From the NCBI GenBank assembly GCA_036264255.1, contig DATARI010000143.1, positions 5,658 through 69,657 of the forward strand: a stretch of DNA of 64,000 nt, given 5' to 3'. The position numbers and the translations under genes were made by a program. The notes below the pieces were generated by a model, which was given only the letters and a program-made list of their open reading frames with translations, did no database searches and was not told the DNA's origin. Shown piece by piece: positions 33,679-42,017 of this stretch. Within the stretch, counting starts at the first letter, position 1, and the number at the start of each line of letters is the position of its first letter. This DNA is from DASZIT01 sp036264255. Its GTDB lineage: Bacteria > Actinomycetota > Acidimicrobiia > Acidimicrobiales > RAAP-2.

Positions 33679-35904
33679 TCAGACGGGGAGGGGGTCCGGC
33701 TCGGGCTGGCTGGGCTCGACGGCGGGCTCCGGTGGCGCCGGCTCTCCCGCCGAAAGATGGGGGAGCACCCGGTCGAGCCAGTGGGGGAACCACCAGTTGG
33801 CTTTCCCGAACAGGAACATCAGCGCCGGGACGATGGTCATCCGGATGATCACCGCGTCGATGAGGATCCCCGCCGCCAATCCGAGCCCGAACTCCTTGAT
33901 GACCCGCTCTCCCCCGAACATGAACGAGCCGAAGACCAGGATCATGATGAGAGCGGCGGCCGAGATGGTCTTGCCGGTGGCGGCCAACCCTTTCCGCACC
34001 GCTTCCCGACTGTCGCCACACTTGATCCACTCCTCGTGGATGCGGCTGACCAGGAAGACCTCGTAGTCCATCGAGAGCCCGAAGAGGATGGCGAACAGCA
34101 TGACCGGCAGGAAGGACTCCACCGGCCCGGCTCGATTGACCCCGAAGATGGCGCTCAGCCAACCCCACTGGAACACCGCCACCAGCACCCCGAAGGCGGC
34201 GCCGATGGACAGAAGGTTCATCACCGCGGCGGTGAGCGGGATGACCACGCTTCGGAACACCGCCGCCAACAGCAGGAACGAGAGGATGACCACGAGGCCG
34301 ATGAACAGCGGAAGCTTGGACGTCAGCACCCGCGAGAAGTCGGCGAAGATGGCGGTCGTGCCTCCCACGTAGACAGCCAGGTTCGATCCCGGGGGCACCG
34401 CCCGCGGGAGGGTCTGGGTCCGGAGCTGGTTGATCAGGGTGGCGGTGGCCGAGTCCTGGGGAGCCGACGCCGGATACACCTGGATGAGCGCCACCTGGGT
34501 GCCGTCCTTGGCCGGGAAGATGACCGGGGCCGCCACTTGGGCCACGTCGGGCTGGGACTTCACGTCAGCGGCGATCTGGTCGATGACCTGGGTGTTGGCC
34601 GTACCGGGGTTGACGGTGACCAGCTGCAACGGACCGTTGAAGCCGGGGCCGAAGCCCTTGGCCAACAGGTCGAAGGCCTGCCGGGTGGTGGTTGTCGTCG
34701 CGTCGTTGCCCTGATCCGAGTTCCCCAGGCGGAGTGAGAAGAACGGCAGGGCGATCAGCACGATGGCGACCAGGGCGAGGATGGCCGGGAGCCCCGAATG
34801 GCGCTGGATCAATCCGGCGTACCGCGGCCAGAAGCCGGTGTTGCCACTCCCGACCACCCGGGGGCCGGTGGTGGCCAGTTCGCGCTTCTGCTTCCGGCTC
34901 AGTACCTTCGGTCCGATGAACCCGAGGAAGGCGGGAAGCAGGGTGAGGGCGGCCAACATGGTGAAGGCCACCCCGATGGCCGCGGCCACCGCCAGGCCGT
35001 AGAGGAAGGTCACCCCGAGGGCGAACATGCCGAGCAGGGCGATACAGACGATGATGCCGGCGAACAGGACGGCCCGTCCGGAAGTGTTCACCGCGTTGAC
35101 GATCGACGACTCGGTGTCGTTGCCGGCGATCAGCCCTTGTCTATGCCGGGTCACGATGAAGAGCGCGTAGTCGACGCCCACCCCCAGCCCGATGAGGGCG
35201 ACCAGCTCCACCGAGAACTGGGGCATCTTCAACAGGTGGCTCAAGAGGCCGATGAGGCCGATGGCGGTGCCGAGGGAGGCGAGAGCCGATATCAACGGAA
35301 GGGCCATGGCGAACCCGGAGCGGAAGATGAAGGCGAGGACCATGGCGGCCAGGAAGACACCCAGCAGCGTGCTTATCCCCCCGAAGGAGGTCGGGTTCGA
35401 GGCCTCGGCCAGCTGGCCGGCCACCGCCACCTGGAGGTCCGGTCCTTGGGCGGTCTTGGCCGCCGACACGAACTGCTTGGCCAGCGTGGTGTTGTTCCCC
35501 AGGTTCTCCTGGTTGAACGTCACGGTGACGAAGCCGATGGTGCCGTCCGGGCTGACGTGGCTGGAGGCGGCGGACGACCACTCGGCCGGCGAGAAGTTGG
35601 AAACGTGGGGGACGGTGCCGACCTTGGCGATCATCTGGTTCACCGCCGCCACCACGCTCGGGTCGGTGACCTTGGTGCCGCCGGTGGCCTGGAACACGAC
35701 CTGCTCGCTGTCGCCCGACTGCTTGGGCGCCGCCGACTGGAGGAGGGAGAGCGCCTGAGTCGACTCGGTGTGGGGCAGGGTGAAGCTGTTCGAGTAGGCG
35801 GTCCCGACCGCGTTGGAGAGTGCCGACACCCCGATCAGGGCGACCAGCCAGAACAGGAGCACCCAGCGGCGATGGCGGACGCACCAAGTAGCGAGCGATT
35901 GCAT
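33679..35904 (-). CDS. MMPL/RND family transporter
   Basis: Membrane transporter of the resistance-nodulation-division type, in actinobacteria often exporting lipids or drugs. The 741-residue protein has about 12 membrane segments in two halves, each preceded by a large extracytoplasmic loop (residues about 35-160 and 390-515). Recognisable stretches are GLGVGVDYALFIVTRHR in the first half and FGLSMDYEVFLVSRIHEEW in the second, with the charged residues of the proton path. The C-terminal tail is Pro/Glu-rich. No cognate regulator is adjacent, but a palindrome lies just upstream of the start. Confidence 0.92.
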   Translation of the reverse strand: MQSLATWCVRHRRWVLLFWLVALIGVSALSNAVGTAYSNSFTLPHTESTQALSLLQSAAPKQSGDSEQVVFQATGGTKVTDPSVVAAVNQMIAKVGTVPHVSNFSPAEWSSAASSHVSPDGTIGFVTVTFNQENLGNNTTLAKQFVSAAKTAQGPDLQVAVAGQLAEASNPTSFGGISTLLGVFLAAMVLAFIFRSGFAMALPLISALASLGTAIGLIGLLSHLLKMPQFSVELVALIGLGVGVDYALFIVTRHRQGLIAGNDTESSIVNAVNTSGRAVLFAGIIVCIALLGMFALGVTFLYGLAVAAAIGVAFTMLAALTLLPAFLGFIGPKVLSRKQKRELATTGPRVVGSGNTGFWPRYAGLIQRHSGLPAILALVAIVLIALPFFSLRLGNSDQGNDATTTTTRQAFDLLAKGFGPGFNGPLQLVTVNPGTANTQVIDQIAADVKSQPDVAQVAAPVIFPAKDGTQVALIQVYPASAPQDSATATLINQLRTQTLPRAVPPGSNLAVYVGGTTAIFADFSRVLTSKLPLFIGLVVILSFLLLAAVFRSVVIPLTAAVMNLLSIGAAFGVLVAVFQWGWLSAIFGVNRAGPVESFLPVMLFAILFGLSMDYEVFLVSRIHEEWIKCGDSREAVRKGLAATGKTISAAALIMILVFGSFMFGGERVIKEFGLGLAAGILIDAVIIRMTIVPALMFLFGKANWWFPHWLDRVLPHLSAGEPAPPEPAVEPSQPEPDPLPV

Positions 35905-35930
35905 GGGGGAGGATTTCCTTACGGTTGTGG

Positions 35931-35943
35931 TCCGGTAACCGGA
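35931..35943 (-). promoter_or_regulatory. Palindrome upstream of the MMPL transporter gene
   Basis: TCCGGT-A-ACCGGA, a perfect 6-bp dyad with a single central base, lies 27-39 bases before the transporter start. Symmetry, size and position suit a TetR- or MarR-type repressor site. No regulator gene is adjacent, so the binding protein is unknown. Confidence 0.45.
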
Positions 35944-36099
35944 TGATGATCTGCGGGGGATACAGCGGCGGGGGCGAGTCGTTCACCGAGCCGGCCCCGT
36001 GTGCAGATGCAAGGGCTGCCCTCTGGTCCGAAAGCTCGCCCCGCGCGGCTTGTGCAGCCGTGATGTTACTAGAGCCACCGGGGGAGCGACATTCGAGCC

Positions 36100-36885
36100 G
36101 TGACGGGTCAGCGGGTGGACCATGATGACCGGGTGGACGATCCCGAACGACTCCTGCCCCTCACCGGCGCCTTCAATTTCCGAGATCTCGGTGGCTACCC
36201 CGCCGATGGAGGCCAGGTCACCAAGCCTGGCCAGTTGTTCCGGAGTGACGGGCTCCACCGGCTGACCGACGCCGATGTCGGCCTCCTCCGGTCGATCGGC
36301 CTCCGCACCATCATCGACCTTCGGACCCCGGGGGAGGTGGAGCACACCGGCCGGGGATTGCTGGGGAACGAAGCCATCGCCTACCACCACCTGGCCGTGG
36401 TGCAACGGAGCCAGGGTGAAGCGGTCGGCGCACCGGCCCCCGCCGGTGACGATCTGGCCGAACGGTACCTCTGGTACCTCGACACCGGGCGGGAGGCGCT
36501 GGTCACCGCCCTCGGTCTGGTGGCCTCGAAGTCCAATCACCCGCTCGTCTTCCACTGCACCGCCGGCAAGGACCGCACCGGGGTGCTGGCCGCCCTGGTG
36601 CTGGACATCCTCGGGGTCGAGCGCGAGACCATCGTGGCCGACTACGTCATCACCGCCGACCGGTTGGAGCTCATCGTGGATCGCATCCGCAACGATCCGA
36701 CCTACTCGGCGGGGATGGCCAAGGTGCCTGCCTCTCGTTTCACCGTCGAGGCCGCCACCATGGAGCGGTTCCTCGAAGGGCTCCAGGCCGGCTTCGGGGG
36801 TGCCCGGGCCTGGGCGGTCGGCGCCGGGGTGGCTCCCGATGCCCTCGACCGGATGCGGTCCGACCTGCTCGAACCGGCCGGCTGA
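36100..36885 (+). CDS. Tyrosine-protein phosphatase, PtpB-like
   Basis: Cys-based phosphatase of the family that includes mycobacterial PtpB and other bacterial tyrosine phosphatases. The 261-residue protein has the family opening NFRDLGGY, followed by FRSDGLHRLTDAD and TIIDLRTPGE. The P-loop HCTAGKDRTGVLAAL carries the nucleophile Cys and the binding Arg. No signal peptide is visible. GTG at 36100 is taken as the start; nearby in-frame GTG codons are possible because the N-terminal residues are not conserved. It is divergent from the MMPL transporter. Confidence 0.9.
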   Translation: MTGQRVDHDDRVDDPERLLPLTGAFNFRDLGGYPADGGQVTKPGQLFRSDGLHRLTDADVGLLRSIGLRTIIDLRTPGEVEHTGRGLLGNEAIAYHHLAVVQRSQGEAVGAPAPAGDDLAERYLWYLDTGREALVTALGLVASKSNHPLVFHCTAGKDRTGVLAALVLDILGVERETIVADYVITADRLELIVDRIRNDPTYSAGMAKVPASRFTVEAATMERFLEGLQAGFGGARAWAVGAGVAPDALDRMRSDLLEPAG

Positions 36886-37030
36886 CCCGGGCCGGCGGCA
36901 GGGGATTCGTCGGGGTCGCCGGCGGACTTGGCCCGGCCCGGCGTCGGGTCCGGCGCGGGAATGGGTAGCGATATGGGAGAGACTGGTGGTGAGCCACGGG
37001 GCCCAGCCCGGCGGTTCGAAGGAGGCAGTC

Positions 37031-37699
37031 ATGCACCAAGTCGCCGATCTCGCCATCATCACGGTGGCCGCCGGACTGGTGGCTCTCGTCACCCTCGCCG
37101 GGGTGTTCACCTGGAGGATGGTTCGGAAGCTGCGGAAATGGCGGGCCCGTCTCGAGATGGTCCTGCCGAGATCGATCTCCAGGCCGGGGCCCGACATGGT
37201 GGCGTCCGCCTGGTCCGGCGCCTACCGGACCTCGCTGGCGGCCGGGGCCCTGGTGCGAACCGGGAGTCGGCGGGAGGCGATGTGGTTGCGTCGCGACCTC
37301 TGGTCCCACGTCAGCGCCGCCGAGGTGGCGGTCAAGACCGCCGCCGCCACCGGCACCCCGGTGGGCCAGCTTCCCCATCTCATCGGCCACCTTCGCGATC
37401 AGGCTCAGCGTCACGACCAGGTGCTGATCTTGGCCAGCAAGGGCGTCCCGGTGGTCGGATCGGCTGACGCCCGGGCGGAGACGGGCCGGATCATCGACCA
37501 GGCGAATGCGGTGTCGGCGGCGGTCGTCGATGCGGTGCGGGCTGACGCTGCCATCGATCACCGGCAGTTGGCGACCGCCATCGACCACGAGACCCGGTCG
37601 GTGGCCTACGGGGCCAGCCGGGTGCACTCGCTCATGGACGCCGCCCCCGGGCGGCGTTGGCTGCCACCGCCGCCAGACAGGCGGCTGCCAACCCGGTAA
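37031..37699 (+). CDS. Membrane-anchored protein of unknown function
   Basis: A 222-residue protein with one N-terminal membrane segment (about residues 5-27, DLAIITVAAGLVALVTLAGVF) followed by a basic stretch (RKLRKWRAR) and an Ala-rich, mostly helical cytoplasmic domain. I do not recognise a family. AAGGAGG stands five bases before the ATG, a strong ribosome-binding site that fixes the start. The last 68 bases overlap the end of the convergent MFS gene, so both C-termini are read from the same DNA. Confidence 0.8.
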   Translation: MHQVADLAIITVAAGLVALVTLAGVFTWRMVRKLRKWRARLEMVLPRSISRPGPDMVASAWSGAYRTSLAAGALVRTGSRREAMWLRRDLWSHVSAAEVAVKTAAATGTPVGQLPHLIGHLRDQAQRHDQVLILASKGVPVVGSADARAETGRIIDQANAVSAAVVDAVRADAAIDHRQLATAIDHETRSVAYGASRVHSLMDAAPGRRWLPPPPDRRLPTR

Positions 37700-38831
37700 G
37701 GGCCAAGAGCAACACGGTGAAACTGGTGAAGTGGGCCAGCTCGGCCAGGACGATCGGTAGGCCGAACCCGACGTAGGTCAACGCATAGAAGACGGCATTC
37801 AACCCGGCCAGCTCATCGGGACCGGCGATCCGTTGCACTTCGAGCAGGCCCCCGACCAGGCAGACCCCGTAGCCGGCACCGAGGACGGGGCCGGCCGCCA
37901 GCACCACCCACGGGCTGGAGAGATCGGCGGCCAGGGCGGCGACGGCCATCCCCACCGTCACCAGGGTGAGTCCGGTGACCGCCCCTCGGGAACTGCCGAC
38001 CCGATCGAACCGGCGGGCTACCGGCTGGACACCCACCCCGACCCCGAGGGTCAGGGCGGCGATGACTCCGGCGAAGGCGATGCCGAAGCCCTGGGTCCTG
38101 CCGCTCACCACCGTCGGTAACACGGCAAAGGACACCGACGCGGCGCCGAACACCCAGGGAGCCATCGGCAGCACCACCGACAGGAACCGGGGGTGGGCGG
38201 CGGCGGGCACCCGGAGGCGGGCGATCAGGCTCGGGCCCGACCCGGCCGGCGGGGGAACGGTCTCGGGGACCCGCCACAAGCCGGGCAACACCAGTGCCAT
38301 CACCGCCAGGTGGGGGAGGTAGGCGATGACCAGCGGGGCCGGCCCCCACTGGGCGATGAGCCCAGCCGCCAGCGGTCCGAGTCCGAAGCCGGCCGACAAC
38401 CCGATGGCCGCTCTCCGGGCGCCGGCCTGCTCCCCGGCGGCGGTGTCGAACGGCGGGACCGACAACTCCTTGACCCAGGCGGTCCCGGCGGCGAAGACCG
38501 CACCGCTCACCGTGCCGGCCAGGAAGCGGCCCACGAACAGCAACGGAGTGGAGTGGGCGCCGAGCATCAGCACCAGGGTGGCGGCCACCGACATCACCGC
38601 CGCCGGCCTCACCACCGTCCGGCGGCCCCAGCGGTCCGACGCCGGTCCGCCTATGAGGAGCGCGGGAATCAGCCCGAGGGCGTAGATCCCGAACAGCGCT
38701 TCGTTGAGGCTGAAGGCGAGTCCGAGGTGCTGGTGGTAGGCGATCAGCAGTGAAGTGAACTGGTTGGCTCCCCAGCCGACCCCGAACATGACCGCCGCCA
38801 CCGCCAGCCAGCTGCGCCGGGTCCCACTCAT
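37632..38831 (-). CDS. MFS transporter
   Basis: A 399-residue major facilitator with about 12 membrane segments. The cytoplasmic loop motif between helices 2 and 3 is GGPASDRWGRRTVVRP. The central loop after about residue 200 joins the two six-helix halves. The substrate is unknown; drug export is plausible because a MarR gene is divergent across a short region with symmetric sequence. Its 3' end overlaps the convergent unknown gene by 68 bases. Confidence 0.88.
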   Translation of the reverse strand: MSGTRRSWLAVAAVMFGVGWGANQFTSLLIAYHQHLGLAFSLNEALFGIYALGLIPALLIGGPASDRWGRRTVVRPAAVMSVAATLVLMLGAHSTPLLFVGRFLAGTVSGAVFAAGTAWVKELSVPPFDTAAGEQAGARRAAIGLSAGFGLGPLAAGLIAQWGPAPLVIAYLPHLAVMALVLPGLWRVPETVPPPAGSGPSLIARLRVPAAAHPRFLSVVLPMAPWVFGAASVSFAVLPTVVSGRTQGFGIAFAGVIAALTLGVGVGVQPVARRFDRVGSSRGAVTGLTLVTVGMAVAALAADLSSPWVVLAAGPVLGAGYGVCLVGGLLEVQRIAGPDELAGLNAVFYALTYVGFGLPIVLAELAHFTSFTVLLLALTGLAAACLAAVAANAARGRRP

Positions 38832-38866
38832 GGGCGAGGTCCGCCGCGCCCGGTCGTCATCGGCAT

Positions 38867-38931
38867 GACCCTACCCGTGCCGATGGATCGAGTTGCCCTT
38901 CTGAGCTGGGAAGAACTCCGCTGGTAGGGTC
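38867..38931. promoter_or_regulatory. Divergent MFS/MarR promoter region with a 9-bp inverted repeat
   Basis: GACCCTACC at 38867-38875 and GGTAGGGTC at 38923-38931 form a perfect 9-bp inverted repeat 47 bases apart. Each arm reads TAGGGT toward its own gene, a good -10 hexamer, so the two arms may be the cores of back-to-back promoters that can be co-controlled. The -35 regions are weak. Confidence 0.45.
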
Positions 38932-38995
38932 GGGCGACGTCGGCGCCCGCGACAGCCGTCGACCCCCAAACGCCCCGAACCGGCACTGGAGCACG

Positions 38996-39511
38996 GTGGC
39001 AGGACATCGGAAATCCCTCGACTTCGATCCCATCGAAGAAGCCCGCCGGCAATGGCGGGCCCACGGGTGGCAGGCCGCGGCGCCGGGCATGGCCGCGGTG
39101 ACGTCGATCATGCGGGCCCACCAGATCTACCTGGCCCGGGTCGACTCGGCCCTTCGTCCCTTCGACCTGACGTTTGCCCGCTACGAGTTGTTGATGCTGT
39201 TGAGTTTGAGCCGGACCGGCGCGTTGCCCCTCTCCAGGGTCGGGGACCGCCTGCAGGTGCACCCGGCCAGTGTCACCAACGCCGTCGACCGGCTGGAAGC
39301 CCAAACCTTGATCACCCGGCTCCCGCATCCCACCGACCGGCGCACCACCCTGGCCAAGATCCTCCCGGAAGGGAGGCGGGTGGTGGAGTTGGCCACTGCC
39401 GCCCTCAACGATCAGGTCTTCACCGACGCCGGCCTCACCGACGAGCAGGCGGACAGCCTGTTCTCGTTGATCCGGTCTCTCCGGGTCGACCAGGGCGACT
39501 TCCGCGACTGA
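38996..39511 (+). CDS. MarR family regulator
   Basis: A 171-residue winged-helix regulator. The DNA-binding part is LSRVGDRLQVHPASVTNAVDRLEAQTLITRLPHPTDRRTTLAKILPEGRR-like, here from about residue 78 to 125, with helices before and after for dimerisation. The GTG start follows GGAGCACG. It is divergent from the MFS transporter and probably controls it. It ends six bases from the stop of the convergent binding-protein gene. Confidence 0.9.
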   Translation: MAGHRKSLDFDPIEEARRQWRAHGWQAAAPGMAAVTSIMRAHQIYLARVDSALRPFDLTFARYELLMLLSLSRTGALPLSRVGDRLQVHPASVTNAVDRLEAQTLITRLPHPTDRRTTLAKILPEGRRVVELATAALNDQVFTDAGLTDEQADSLFSLIRSLRVDQGDFRD

Positions 39512-39517
39512 CCGAGG

Positions 39518-40189
39518 TCACAACCGGTCGAGCACGCTGGACAGCCGCTCGACCGCCCCCGGGGTGCGGGCTCCCCACCAGAACAGGTCCTTCCCGTCGA
39601 TGAAGACGGTGGGGGCCACCGACGAGAGTTCGGGGAGCTGCCGCCGGGTGAATGGGTACGGCTCACTCGGGGCCAGCACCACATCGGGATGCCGGTCGAC
39701 CGCCGCTTCGAGCTCCAGGGTCGGATAGGGGCCGTCGTCCGCGAAGATCGAACTGACCCCGAGATAGGCCAGGAGGGAGGCGCCGTAGGTGGGCATCCCG
39801 AGCGCCATCCAGGGTCGCCGCCAGATGGGGACGAAGGCGGTCAAGCGGGCGGGTTTCGGCTCGGCCAGGGCAAATGCTTGACAGTCCGCCCCTACCCGGT
39901 GGGACAATTCCGCCATGGCGGGGTTGACATCCTCAATTGATCGGATGCCCAACACGTGTACCGGCACGCCCCGTTCGACCAGTGCGTCGTGGTCCTCCCG
40001 GCGGTTCTCTTCCTCGTCCACCACCACCAGATCGGCACCCAGCTCCACGATTTTGTCGATGTCCGGGTCCTTGGTCCCCCCGACGTGGGGGATGTCCGGC
40101 TGCTCGCAGAAGCGGGTGCAGGCCGCCGGGATCCGGCCCCAGCTGATGAGGGTCTCGGTCGCCGACGGGACCAGGCTGACGATGTTCAT
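39518..40189 (-). CDS. BtuF-like helical-backbone binding protein without signal peptide
   Basis: A 223-residue protein with the fold of periplasmic cobalamin and siderophore binding proteins. It shows NIVSLVPSATETLISWG at the start, VGGTKDPDIDKIVELGADLVV in the middle, and PDVVLAPSEPYPF late. No signal peptide or lipobox precedes the domain, because the ATG at 40189 starts directly at the first strand. Such signal-less members are common and of unclear role. No ABC permease or ATPase genes are nearby. Confidence 0.85.
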   Translation of the reverse strand: MNIVSLVPSATETLISWGRIPAACTRFCEQPDIPHVGGTKDPDIDKIVELGADLVVVDEEENRREDHDALVERGVPVHVLGIRSIEDVNPAMAELSHRVGADCQAFALAEPKPARLTAFVPIWRRPWMALGMPTYGASLLAYLGVSSIFADDGPYPTLELEAAVDRHPDVVLAPSEPYPFTRRQLPELSSVAPTVFIDGKDLFWWGARTPGAVERLSSVLDRL

Positions 40190-40303
40190 CGGGTTCGATC
40201 CTCTCTTTCGGCAGAGTACCAGCGGCGGCCGCCGAGGCACGGTGGCCGAGAAGTCCCGGCCAGGGTCGGGAATGGCCGCCGCGAGCCGGACGTTGCTCCC
40301 CAC

Positions 40304-41071
40304 GTGAGCGCGCTCGGCTTCTCATCTGGACAGCACCAGATCGGATCATCGGGGATCACCACCGCGAGGGTGGATCTGGCCCGCGCCATGGGCATCGGCG
40401 GGGTGGTGGCCTACAACTGGTGGGTGGCGGTCCCCTTCGTCCCGGGATTGTTGCGGTCACCCGACGAATTCTTCTCGGATCTCGAGGTGCCCGGCCTCCG
40501 GGATGCCGACCTGATGCAGCATGCCGACCTGCTGGCCGGGGTGCTGCTGGTGGCGGCCCTTTTGCTCCGGGGCAGCTCCGGCCGCAAGGGTGCCCGCCCG
40601 GAGTGGAAGTGGTTGGTGGCCTTCGGGGCCGCCGGCGCCATTGGCGGCCGATTCCCCTATGTGTGCTCCGAAGGTCTGAGCGCCACCTGTCGGAACCTCG
40701 AGTGGCACATGGAGCTGCCGCTCCATCACTACATTCACGTCCTGTCCGGAATCGCCGAATTCGCGTTCTTGACGGTGGCCGTGATCGTGGCCGTCCGGCG
40801 GACCCGGGGGGAGACGACCCGGGAAGCCAAGGCCTACCGGATGATCCTCAAGGTCCTGATCATTGGCTACCCGTTCCTCGGTCTGGTCTATCTCACCGAC
40901 CGGCTCGGGGCATTCGTAGAGCCGGTGTTCTTCCTGTCGTTCTCCGCCATGATCCTGGTGTCGCTGTTCGAACCGGTGGCAAAGCACAGCCTTCGAGCCG
41001 AGCACGACGACGATGCGGGCGTCACCGAGGTGACCGGTTGGGACGGGGTCCGAACCACCGGCAACGCCTGA
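40304..41071 (+). CDS. DUF998-like membrane protein
   Basis: A 255-residue integral membrane protein with about six predicted segments. It starts around MGIGGVVAYNWWVAVPF. The middle region, RFPYVCSEGLSATCRNLEWHMELPLHHYIHVLSG, is like DUF998-type proteins in having a conserved His/Glu patch between helices. Two Cys (PYVCSEG, ATCRN) may form an extracytoplasmic pair. GTG at 40304 is chosen because the frame further upstream overlaps the divergent binding-protein gene. The function is unknown. Confidence 0.75.
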   Translation: MSALGFSSGQHQIGSSGITTARVDLARAMGIGGVVAYNWWVAVPFVPGLLRSPDEFFSDLEVPGLRDADLMQHADLLAGVLLVAALLLRGSSGRKGARPEWKWLVAFGAAGAIGGRFPYVCSEGLSATCRNLEWHMELPLHHYIHVLSGIAEFAFLTVAVIVAVRRTRGETTREAKAYRMILKVLIIGYPFLGLVYLTDRLGAFVEPVFFLSFSAMILVSLFEPVAKHSLRAEHDDDAGVTEVTGWDGVRTTGNA

Positions 41072-41310
41072 ATCGGTCTCCTTCGGCGCCGGCCGGTTCC
41101 CGCCCGGATGCCCAGGATTGTCAGGCCCAGGCACGAATGGTGCTCGGGCGGGCACCCCGGAGGCAGGAATTGAGATTTTTCGCCCCTTCCGCCCTGGATG
41201 CGCCTAGGGTATGGCCATCGTCGACCCATTCACGCGGGCTGACGGAGGTTGGGCTTCAAAATGGATCCCCGCGATTAAGTGCGTGAAAGTCAGCTCAAGG
41301 AGTGACAGTT

Positions 41311-41514
41311 ATGCCAGTAGGTGCAGTCAAGTGGTTCAACGCCGAGAAGGGCTTTGGTTTCATCACGCCCGACGGCGGCGGGGATGATCTCTTCGTCCAC
41401 CAATCCGAAATCCAGATGGAAGGCTTCCGCGACCTCGCAGAAGGCCAACGTGTGGAGTTCGAGACGAAGCAGGGCCAAAAGGGCCTGCAAGCAAGCCAGG
41501 TCCGCAAGATCTGA
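41311..41514 (+). CDS. Cold-shock protein, CspA family
   Basis: A 67-residue single-stranded RNA/DNA binding protein that acts as an RNA chaperone. It has the CSD fold with RNP1 KGFGFITPD and RNP2-like DLFVHQSEI. ATG at 41311 is preferred over the in-frame GTG at 41302, because AAGGAG lies at 41297-41302 with eight bases to the ATG and the family starts close to GAVKWFN. The gene is monocistronic, with a long upstream region (about 240 bases) and a clear factor-independent terminator. Both suit an independently regulated cold-shock transcript. Confidence 0.95.
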   Translation: MPVGAVKWFNAEKGFGFITPDGGGDDLFVHQSEIQMEGFRDLAEGQRVEFETKQGQKGLQASQVRKI

Positions 41515-41592
41515 ATTGGCGATCACCGGGTGTCGACCCGACGGCCTCACCTCCGGGTGGTAGTCGTCGGGCCGGCACCCTGGTGTCGTTTT

Positions 41593-41631
41593 AAGCCGCT
41601 GGAACCAAGGTTCCTGGCGGCCTTTTGTTTT
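41593..41631 (+). terminator. Factor-independent terminator of the cold-shock gene
   Basis: GCCGCTGGAACC and GGTTCCTGGCGGC pair around an AA loop with one bulge or mismatch, and the stem is followed by CCTTTTGTTTT. It is one of the few textbook terminators in this GC-rich window and lies about 80 bases after the csp stop. Confidence 0.85.
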
Positions 41632-42017
41632 GGGGCCCCCGGTTCGACCAGAAGCCGCGCCGCCCCGCGGTCCGTCGTGCCCAAACGCCGAACGGGCCGA
41701 CCCCGCCGGGCCGCCAATGCCGCCGACGCCAGCACCTTCGACGCCAGCACCCTGCGACGATGAGCGAGCTGATGGCTGTGCCATCCGGGAGTGGGGGAGG
41801 CGGCGACGGCCGCGGCCACCACGAAGCCCGGCGATGGCATGGAGCAGGAATCACGGCCCGATGATGTGGATCTGCCGGGAGCCGGTCGCCCACCGGTGCC
41901 GATCCGAAGAGTCGGATGGCCCGGCCGGCTGAGTGCCGACCGGGCCATCTTCGACGGTGATCCGGTTACCGGCCGCAGCCGTACCGGGTTCCGCCCGTCA
42001 TACCTGTGCGGAACTGG
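41632..42017. other. Gene-free stretch between csp and the Rpf-like gene, with one hairpin
   Basis: Short open frames on both strands here have no ribosome-binding sites or recognisable motifs. The only clear structure is a perfect 10-bp stem, GATGGCCCGG at 41915-41924 with CCGGGCCATC at 41940-41949. It lies about 70 bases after the stop of the reverse-strand Rpf-like gene. No T tract follows on either strand; it may still mark the end of that transcript. Confidence 0.5.

Noticed and set aside
40188..40215. GGGTTCGATCC resembling a tRNA T-loop
   Set aside because: It overlaps the start of the binding-protein gene and has no matching acceptor, D or anticodon arms.
41547..41948. Reverse-strand frame of about 130 codons after the cold-shock gene
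   Set aside because: It runs through the csp terminator, has no ribosome-binding site and no recognisable domain.
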